Program-made: the position numbers and the translations under genes
Notes under the pieces: model-generated
What the model was told of the DNA's origin: nothing
Databases searched by the model: none
Seen by the model: only the letters and a program-made list of their open reading frames with translations
Shown: piece after piece, positions 6,458 through 11,342 of the stretch
Numbering within the stretch: position 1 is the first letter of the stretch
How the letters are laid out: the number at the start of each line of letters is the position of its first letter
DNA from: Alkalimonas sp.
Lineage (GTDB): Bacteria; Pseudomonadota; Gammaproteobacteria; Enterobacterales; Alteromonadaceae
Reading direction: 5' to 3'
DNA length: 11,342 nucleotides
Assembly (NCBI GenBank): GCA_022565655.1
Contig: JAIUMG010000088.1
Coordinates: 1 to 11,342 of the forward strand

Positions 6458-7267
6458 ATGCAAGGAACTATTATTCACGCCACTGGAACAGAAATCGTGA
6501 TCCGAGGGAATGATGAAAACAAATATTCAGTAGCACTGGAGCAACTGAAGTCTGAACTCAAACCACGGGTTGGTGATCCGGTTGATTTTGATGTGATTGA
6601 TGAACAGGCGCAAAATGTTTTTATTTTGCGCGTCAACTCTCAAGTTGAAAATATGGCTTCAAGCGCAAAAGAAACAGCCTCGGCAGCATACAAAAAAGTT
6701 CGCAGTCAGATCAATGAAGAGAACGCCGAAAAAATTAAGGTATTCACCAATACCGCTGCATCCAAAGCAAGCGAAATTGGTAAAGACTTTTCGTCCAAAG
6801 CATCATCTGCGCTTTCTGACATTCAGTCTGGCAATGTGACAACGATGAACAAGTACTGCTTGATTAGCTTGTCTTTCTTGATCCTCTCTGGATTTTTCAC
6901 GATTTATTCCGTATTTGGCATATCGGTGAACTTTTACCGGGCTACAGATAATTGGTTCATGATTATCTTTGCTATTGCTGCCATGGCGGTTGCTTATCTT
7001 GGCGTTAATGCCATCGTGTACCGTGCGCTTACTGTGATCACCCTGTTATTTGTTCTTATGCCAGCCTATGAGGTTGTTTCATTTCTATCTGATGGTTCTG
7101 CCATGATGCGACAAATGGGGATCCCTGCTAATGACTTAGCCGAGCTTTTGAATGAATTCGTCCGCATCGGTCTGTACTTAATGATTATTGCGACTCTGAT
7201 GGTCATTATCTCACTGGTGCCTGGTATTTATACAACGGTAAACAAGGAATCTTTACATGATGGCTAA
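6458..7267 (+). CDS. Four-TM membrane protein with N-terminal beta-rich domain, unknown function
   Basis: A 269-residue protein of three parts. Residues 1-61 are short alternating strands (GTIIHATGTEIVIRG, YSVALEQL, VGDPVDFDVID, NVFILRV) compatible with a small OB/SH3-like barrel. Residues ~62-128 are alanine-, serine- and charge-rich (SSAKETASAAYKKV, TAASKASEIGKDF) and probably helical or coiled coil. Four hydrophobic segments follow at about 132-156, 165-187, 190-208 and 234-257. An even number of membrane passes and the absence of a signal peptide put both ends in the cytoplasm. I do not recognise the family; the barrel could bind nucleic acid or another ligand, but no diagnostic motif is present. 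A strong AGGAG ribosome site precedes the ATG by 6-7 bases, fixing the start. It has its own promoter yet probably belongs with its plus-strand neighbours. Confidence 0.78.
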   Translation: MQGTIIHATGTEIVIRGNDENKYSVALEQLKSELKPRVGDPVDFDVIDEQAQNVFILRVNSQVENMASSAKETASAAYKKVRSQINEENAEKIKVFTNTAASKASEIGKDFSSKASSALSDIQSGNVTTMNKYCLISLSFLILSGFFTIYSVFGISVNFYRATDNWFMIIFAIAAMAVAYLGVNAIVYRALTVITLLFVLMPAYEVVSFLSDGSAMMRQMGIPANDLAELLNEFVRIGLYLMIIATLMVIISLVPGIYTTVNKESLHDG

Positions 7268-7275
7268 AGTCTGTT

Positions 7276-7314
7276 CCATCTTATCTACGAAAAAATGAGA
7301 TGACGGATAGATGG
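7276..7314 (+). terminator. Possible hairpin after the four-TM gene
   Basis: CCATCT-t-ATC (7276-7285) can pair with GATAGATGG (7306-7314), nine pairs with one bulge and a 20-nt loop, starting nine bases after the stop codon. There is no T-run behind it, so it may be an attenuating or stabilising structure or chance. The remaining 170 bp before the next gene shows no other recognisable element except its ribosome site (AGAGGT). Confidence 0.2.
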
Positions 7315-7483
7315 GATGTACATATCAAACTGAGAACTATCGCCTGGCGGTAAGACCTTCCAGTTGATGATTTCGGTGCAGTAGCAATAGCAATTATACA
7401 ATCAAGGGCGGGTGGTCTGTTGGTGAGCATAGAGGTGGAGATGACTTCGCCTTTCACATTAATGTTAAAAATAGAGGTTTACT

Positions 7484-8539
7484 ATGTCTAGATTATCATT
7501 AGGTCTACTGACACTTACTTTGTCTCTAGTTTGTATCCCAGCTTTAAGTCAGAGCCGAGGGGTTCAACCCGTAATAACAGACCCGGATACAGCTGAGTCC
7601 TTATTGACAGCTCTTGAAAACTCAATTTGGGTAAAAGATGGTGAGAGCACCGGGAAAATTGCCTATGTCGTATATAGCACTCAATGCGGTTGGAGTCAGA
7701 AGTTTTATAAGGACACCAGAGGCTTTCAATCAGAGGTTGAATTACGGTGGATTCCGGCTGGAGCTCGTGGTGCTGATTATGTCGTAGAGCAACGAACTGC
7801 GGATGCTGTAGCAAAAGCTTTTGAACTTCGTGCTGGTTCAGTCTCTGATCATGCCACCGCAAAGCGAGCAGTTGACTATAATCGCAACGTTACGCAGAGT
7901 ATACCTTTTCACTTCAAAAATTATGTAGATGACTCATCCGTCCGTTACCCTACGGTCATTTATCAAACTTCACAAGGCGTCAAAGCAGTCTTCGGGAATC
8001 CCCCTGATTTTAATACCACTATAGAAGAAATAAAAAGCACACCCGAAAAACTTCATATTGAATCTTTCGGAATAGCGACAACTCGAGAGCCCGTTATCAT
8101 TGATCGCGTAGCGAGCCTTAGGCTAATTATAAATGATCTACAAGAGGATATTTTAGTCTATGGGGCACCCACGCATAAAGGCCCTATTATCGGTAGTTTG
8201 AAACCAGGCTTTCAGTTCGATGTAACAGGGCTTGTCAGAGGTACTGACTGGATTGAGGTGGCCTATTATGGACGTCGTGGCCCTATGGCCTATGTGTATG
8301 ATCCGCTGAGAGCCAAGTTAAGTCGCTTGAAATTTCAGGAAAGACGGGCACCTGGCCATGTAGCCGCGCCTCATGTGAGCCTTGCAGTCCGCTCCCACCC
8401 GCATTCTGAATCACCGATACTATACACACTTGATGTGGGGCAGCAATTGACCCGAGTAGCTGAAGTTGAGCTAGATGGCATTATGTGGGACGTGGTTGTT
8501 GTTTTCACCGATGGTACTAAAGGCTACATCATGCGTTGA
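7484..8539 (+). CDS. Secreted thioredoxin-like protein with two C-terminal SH3-like segments
   Basis: This 351-residue protein has a signal peptide (residues 1-22, cleavage probably ALS|QS) and so acts in the periplasm. Residues ~55-185 look like a thioredoxin-type fold: a strand IAYVVYSTQCGWSQKFY (59-75) with CGWS at the redox-motif position, and YPT at 155-157 where the cis-proline loop lies. The second motif cysteine is serine and C68 is the only cysteine of the mature protein, so a CxxC disulfide is impossible; a monothiol, glutaredoxin-like or purely structural role is more likely. Two bacterial-SH3-like segments follow (about 205-275 and 296-351), each with an LxLxVxxxP/Hxxxxxi-type opening and a W[IDEV]xVxx strand. 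Such segments often bind cell wall or partner proteins. The AGAGGT ribosome site fixes the start. No named gene was recognised. The gene is AT-rich like the two before it. Confidence 0.7.
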   Translation: MSRLSLGLLTLTLSLVCIPALSQSRGVQPVITDPDTAESLLTALENSIWVKDGESTGKIAYVVYSTQCGWSQKFYKDTRGFQSEVELRWIPAGARGADYVVEQRTADAVAKAFELRAGSVSDHATAKRAVDYNRNVTQSIPFHFKNYVDDSSVRYPTVIYQTSQGVKAVFGNPPDFNTTIEEIKSTPEKLHIESFGIATTREPVIIDRVASLRLIINDLQEDILVYGAPTHKGPIIGSLKPGFQFDVTGLVRGTDWIEVAYYGRRGPMAYVYDPLRAKLSRLKFQERRAPGHVAAPHVSLAVRSHPHSESPILYTLDVGQQLTRVAEVELDGIMWDVVVVFTDGTKGYIMR

Positions 8540-8612
8540 GCTGATAATATAACGGTAAACCATTAAATCAAAAAAACCTTTTTTCAGAAAGTACGATAAA
8601 TAAGGATGTGTT

Positions 8613-10481
8613 ATGGCTTACGATTATGGCAGTGAGTCTTTAGGGATCCGTAATCCCTTTAAAACCGAAGGTTTGCTGCGCGCAATTCGCGGTTTTCTGG
8701 TTTGTTTGCTGGGCATTTATCCGTTGTTACAGGTGATGAGTGTAATAACGCAGGATCAAGTACTTGCCTGGATGTATGCTGCAGTGGGTTTTGTATTACT
8801 TACTGGCGGCTTAAGCGCCCTTGGTGGTGGGATTTTTCAAATGTTACGCTTCTTTGTTGGTCGTAGCGTACCCACCTCGCTGGCGAGGAATTACAGCAAA
8901 TCTGAGCAGGAAACCGCCAAGCTGGAACAAGCTCATTATCAAGGTATTGATTTAGAAGCAATGCTGATGGGTCGTAAAAACAAAACCTTTGTAGAGCCCG
9001 AAGGATTTATTTCCCGTCTGGTCCATACGTTAGTGCCAAAACTGATTTTTTTACCCTACCCGCTACGTAATTTAGCACAGCGCTTTGCCGGTGCCCTTAT
9101 TGCCACGGCCGTCGCTCTGGTTGCTTATGCGCTAACCGCCTTTGTTTGTGTTACCGGCCTGGCCGGCAATACTGGCGATATTCTGCTACCCTTTTTCTCT
9201 TTTGTGTTAATGGTGTATCTAATCGTGACCTGGCGTGCGGCCAGAACTGTATACCGAAAAGCCGAACGCGCAATAGAAAGCCAGGGTAATTTTAAGTTGG
9301 CCAAAATTATCGCCTTTGCCATTTTGGCCCCTGTGTTATTGGGGTTGGCAATCAATCGATTGTTGCAGCAGCGCGATGTGGCATTATTGGTCGCTGACCT
9401 GCAGGGTGGCGAGCTGGCAAGCTTTGCCATTTTACCGCAACTACTTTTGGTATTATTGTTTGCCACCATCAGCGGAGCTTTGACTTTACTATTGCTACAA
9501 CAGCGTACCGCCTTAGTTAAAGCACAAACCAAGGTATCGGAATATCGCGCCAACTGGCAAGAGAACATTCACCCACGCGAACTCTTTGTAAATATAGATA
9601 ATATTGTGATGGCAAATCGACGCCATAAAGAAATTCCGAATAGAGTTTATCGTGAATTAACGCCTGAATTAAACGAGCAATCGGCCAGTAAAGGTGATTT
9701 TAGTGGTGAAGTGATGATTGAAACACAACCCGCTTATACGCCGATTGAGCACACAGCCATTTTTAAACTGCTACGACTTTGCTCAACCATGCTTGGGCAA
9801 ATACTATTACTGGTGGGGCCGATCATTCTATTTTATTTGTTAAGTGAATCGGAGTTGATTGTAAAGCTGATACGGGAATTTATGGCCATCCAGTGGTCGG
9901 GTATTGTGGTAGTACAGCAGTTTACTGTCACCTTGTTTAATGAAGCGCAATTTATGATTACGCTACTATTTAGCTGGCTAATTTGCAGCAGCTTTGGCCG
10001 TTTACTGGAGAATTACAGTCATACCTTTTGGGCTGAATTAAATTTTGATTCGCTGCTGGTTTACTTAAAGTGTGAGGGAACATACACCGAAAGTAAGTTG
10101 ACTACTGGTAAAGGTATTTATGATTCAACCTCGTCAGAAAATTATGTGATGCGCTCTTCTTTAACCCCCTGGATCATTAGTTCGCGCATTATGACCAGTA
10201 CCTTTGCCGACAGCGGTAACAAAAATATTGATTACCCGCGGTATATTCTGGAGATGGAGGATAACCCGGAAGAAATGCAGGCTATTTTAGATGATATACG
10301 AAGCTTCCTGTCTGATCGGGAAACCATTGCCAGTATCAAAAATTCACAGGACTTATCCAATACCGAGCGTATTTATCAAATTAACCAGCAATCCCGTGCA
10401 ATGCCGGTAACCTCGGATCAGGGCATTTTAGCCAGCCCACAACAAGATGCAGATGCCAGTTTATCGCTGGATAAGCCGTAA
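8613..10481 (+). CDS. Large polytopic inner-membrane protein of unknown function
   Basis: A 622-residue protein with about eight or nine hydrophobic segments: roughly 24-45, 52-79, 157-182, 188-206, 230-248, 273-295, 391-411 and 426-463 (probably two). Between them lie a helical cytoplasmic-looking stretch at 85-150 and a hydrophilic loop at 300-385. A hydrophilic tail of ~155 residues (468-622) follows, with an acidic EMEDNPEEMQAILDDIRSFL helix near 547-566. The very end is disordered and rich in S, D, Q and P. No transport signature, nucleotide-binding loop or protease motif was found, so no function is offered. The start is set by an AAGGATG ribosome site seven bases before the ATG. It is 73 bp downstream of the thioredoxin-like gene and likely co-transcribed. 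Its base composition and codon use look closer to the flanking chromosome than those of the three smaller genes upstream. Confidence 0.82.
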   Translation: MAYDYGSESLGIRNPFKTEGLLRAIRGFLVCLLGIYPLLQVMSVITQDQVLAWMYAAVGFVLLTGGLSALGGGIFQMLRFFVGRSVPTSLARNYSKSEQETAKLEQAHYQGIDLEAMLMGRKNKTFVEPEGFISRLVHTLVPKLIFLPYPLRNLAQRFAGALIATAVALVAYALTAFVCVTGLAGNTGDILLPFFSFVLMVYLIVTWRAARTVYRKAERAIESQGNFKLAKIIAFAILAPVLLGLAINRLLQQRDVALLVADLQGGELASFAILPQLLLVLLFATISGALTLLLLQQRTALVKAQTKVSEYRANWQENIHPRELFVNIDNIVMANRRHKEIPNRVYRELTPELNEQSASKGDFSGEVMIETQPAYTPIEHTAIFKLLRLCSTMLGQILLLVGPIILFYLLSESELIVKLIREFMAIQWSGIVVVQQFTVTLFNEAQFMITLLFSWLICSSFGRLLENYSHTFWAELNFDSLLVYLKCEGTYTESKLTTGKGIYDSTSSENYVMRSSLTPWIISSRIMTSTFADSGNKNIDYPRYILEMEDNPEEMQAILDDIRSFLSDRETIASIKNSQDLSNTERIYQINQQSRAMPVTSDQGILASPQQDADASLSLDKP

Positions 10482-10570
10482 GTTTATGGTTATTAATAAT
10501 AATCTGACTTAAACACAACCGAACCACCACAAAAAATAGAGCGCTTATGTAACGTGAACCGACTAAGCAA

Positions 10571-10603
10571 AGGAGTGCACTAAGGCACAGGATGTGTCCT
10601 CCT
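10571..10603. terminator. Possible bidirectional terminator hairpin between convergent genes
   Basis: AGGAGTGCAC (10571-10580) pairs with GTGTCCTCCT (10594-10603): ten positions with one mismatch and one G-T wobble, around a 13-nt loop. It lies in the 146-bp gap between the convergent membrane-protein and zinc-ribbon genes, the right place for shared termination. T-runs on either side are poor, hence the moderate confidence. Confidence 0.4.
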
Positions 10604-10627
10604 CATAAGATCTTCCGGTTAACGCGA

Positions 10628-10873
10628 TTACCAGAAAAAGAATAAAACAGCGATAACGGCCAGTATTGCAAAGATCCACCCCATACGTCGCAAATCCTGC
10701 ACTATCACTTCTTTTTGGCTCAGTAACTCGCGAAGTTCGTGACTATCCAATGTGCCACAATCGGGGCATTTGGCCTTAATGTGGTGATTGTATAAACGGC
10801 CACAGCGTTTGCAGGGGCTTTTGTGACGCATTTCACGCATCCAGCGTAGCCGGTTTTCGATATACAACGGCAT
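10628..10873 (-). CDS. Small zinc-ribbon protein with C-terminal membrane anchor
   Basis: This 81-residue protein carries two CxxC pairs (C21/C24 and C36/C39, CKRCG and CPDCG), spaced as in a zinc ribbon. An amphipathic, charged helix (DSHELRELLSQKEVIVQDLRR in part) follows, then a single hydrophobic C-terminal segment at 64-81 ending FFFW. This predicts a tail-anchored inner-membrane protein with the zinc knuckle in the cytoplasm. No enzymatic motif is present; a structural or partner-binding role is likely and no name is offered. Start choice: GAGGAA lies eight bases before the ATG. It follows the FAD-enzyme gene on the same strand after 78 bp and could be co-transcribed with it. Confidence 0.75.
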   Translation of the reverse strand: MPLYIENRLRWMREMRHKSPCKRCGRLYNHHIKAKCPDCGTLDSHELRELLSQKEVIVQDLRRMGWIFAILAVIAVLFFFW

Positions 10874-10951
10874 CAGTGTCGTTCCTCAGCGGTGACTTGG
10901 TCCTATCATACTGCGGTGAGCCATCAGCGCAAGCACCGTGGAGTGGCTGGC

Positions 10952-11342
10952 TTACTTCGTGGATTGCTGTACTTGTTGCACCACCTGCTTGGCCAGTGCC
11001 CGCGCTGTGGTCCACTTGCCACCACTGACTGTCAACACGTGCTGCTGCCAGTGCAGGCTGTATTCCCGGCTGGCACGGCTGGTATCTGTACTGCTTTTCA
11101 GTAAGGGGCGAACACCGGCAAAACTACCCAGTATATCTGCGGGCTGGGTCGGCGGTTGAAAGTAGTGATTGTACACGGAGAGCAGCTCATCACGCTCGGC
11201 TTCAGAGCAGACAATGGGTTCGTGCAGCTGTTGCCGTACTTCGGTGGTGCCAAGCAGGCATTGCTGCTGGTAGGGCAGTGCAAAGACGATACGAGTGCTG
11301 CCCGGCACTTCCAGCATATGGCCATAGCGGCTGATCGATGGC
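10952..11342 (-). CDS. Glycerol-3-phosphate-dehydrogenase-like FAD oxidoreductase, C-terminal part (5' end outside window)
   Basis: The frame is open to the right edge, so this is the 3' end of a longer gene; the ATG near 11317 is internal. About 130 residues are visible. IVFALPYQQQCLLGTTEV corresponds to the GlpD segment IIFAIPY...LIGTTDV. GSFAGVRPLL matches the conserved SGVRPLL arginine region, and SGGKWTTARALAK matches the GGKWTTYR/GGKLTTYR FAD-binding end of the DAO-type fold. The family oxidises glycerol 3-phosphate to dihydroxyacetone phosphate and feeds electrons to quinone. The protein stops about 10 residues after this motif, whereas E. coli GlpD continues for over 100 residues with a helical C-terminal domain. 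This is therefore a short-form relative or a truncated copy, and its substrate could differ. No symbol is given for that reason. Confidence 0.75.
   Translation of the reverse strand, partial: PSISRYGHMLEVPGSTRIVFALPYQQQCLLGTTEVRQQLHEPIVCSEAERDELLSVYNHYFQPPTQPADILGSFAGVRPLLKSSTDTSRASREYSLHWQQHVLTVSGGKWTTARALAKQVVQQVQQSTK

Noticed and set aside
7315..7483. Possible decayed gene between the four-TM and thioredoxin-like genes
   Set aside because: Several short frames are present on both strands but none shows a recognisable motif; I see only ordinary intergenic DNA and the ribosome site.
8561..8590. A-run/T-run (AAAAAAA-CC-TTTTTT) as a terminator before the polytopic protein gene
   Set aside because: The stem would be only A-T pairs with a two-base loop, too weak for a terminator, and the next gene follows closely on the same strand.

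Overview
The window looks like a chromosomal stretch from a gammaproteobacterium. The protein families and codon use suggest something near the Alteromonadales or the Rheinheimera/Alishewanella group, but this is inference from protein character and not a taxonomic identification. No rRNA, tRNA, CRISPR array or complete insertion sequence is visible.

Left part (1-2879), metabolic. It holds the 3' end of an FAD/Fe-S D-lactate dehydrogenase (+), a MurR/RpiR-type regulator with HTH and SIS domains (+), and a convergent BadF/BadG-type sugar kinase of the N-acetylglucosamine/N-acetylmuramic acid kinase kind (-). These three fit amino-sugar or peptidoglycan-fragment salvage: splitting MurNAc-6-phosphate yields D-lactate, which the dehydrogenase could oxidise. 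The etherase itself is not in the window.

Scar (about 2880-3368). The intergenic stretch carries two abutting gene remnants: the last ~30 codons of a GGDEF (diguanylate cyclase) gene on the minus strand and a ~32-codon piece of an IS3-type transposase OrfA on the plus strand. They meet near 3271, which marks this as a rearrangement point.

Middle part (3369-10481). A large minus-strand protein combines an XRE-like DNA-binding domain, one membrane segment and a TPR-rich, probably periplasmic, region. It is divergent from four plus-strand genes: a small lipoprotein, a four-TM protein with an N-terminal beta-rich domain and a helical linker, a secreted thioredoxin-like protein with two SH3-like segments, and a 622-residue polytopic membrane protein. 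Apart from the membrane-anchored regulator architecture, I recognise none of these as named genes. The first three plus-strand genes look AT-richer than the flanks, as expected of accessory DNA. The 460-bp divergent region contains an unusual 43-bp imperfect palindrome.

Right part (10482-11342). After a possible bidirectional terminator hairpin come two minus-strand genes: a small zinc-ribbon protein with a C-terminal membrane anchor, and the 3' end of a glycerol-3-phosphate-dehydrogenase-like FAD enzyme that lacks the usual GlpD C-terminal domain.

The best candidate for something undescribed is the divergent regulator plus the four envelope genes. Its function cannot be read from the sequence alone.
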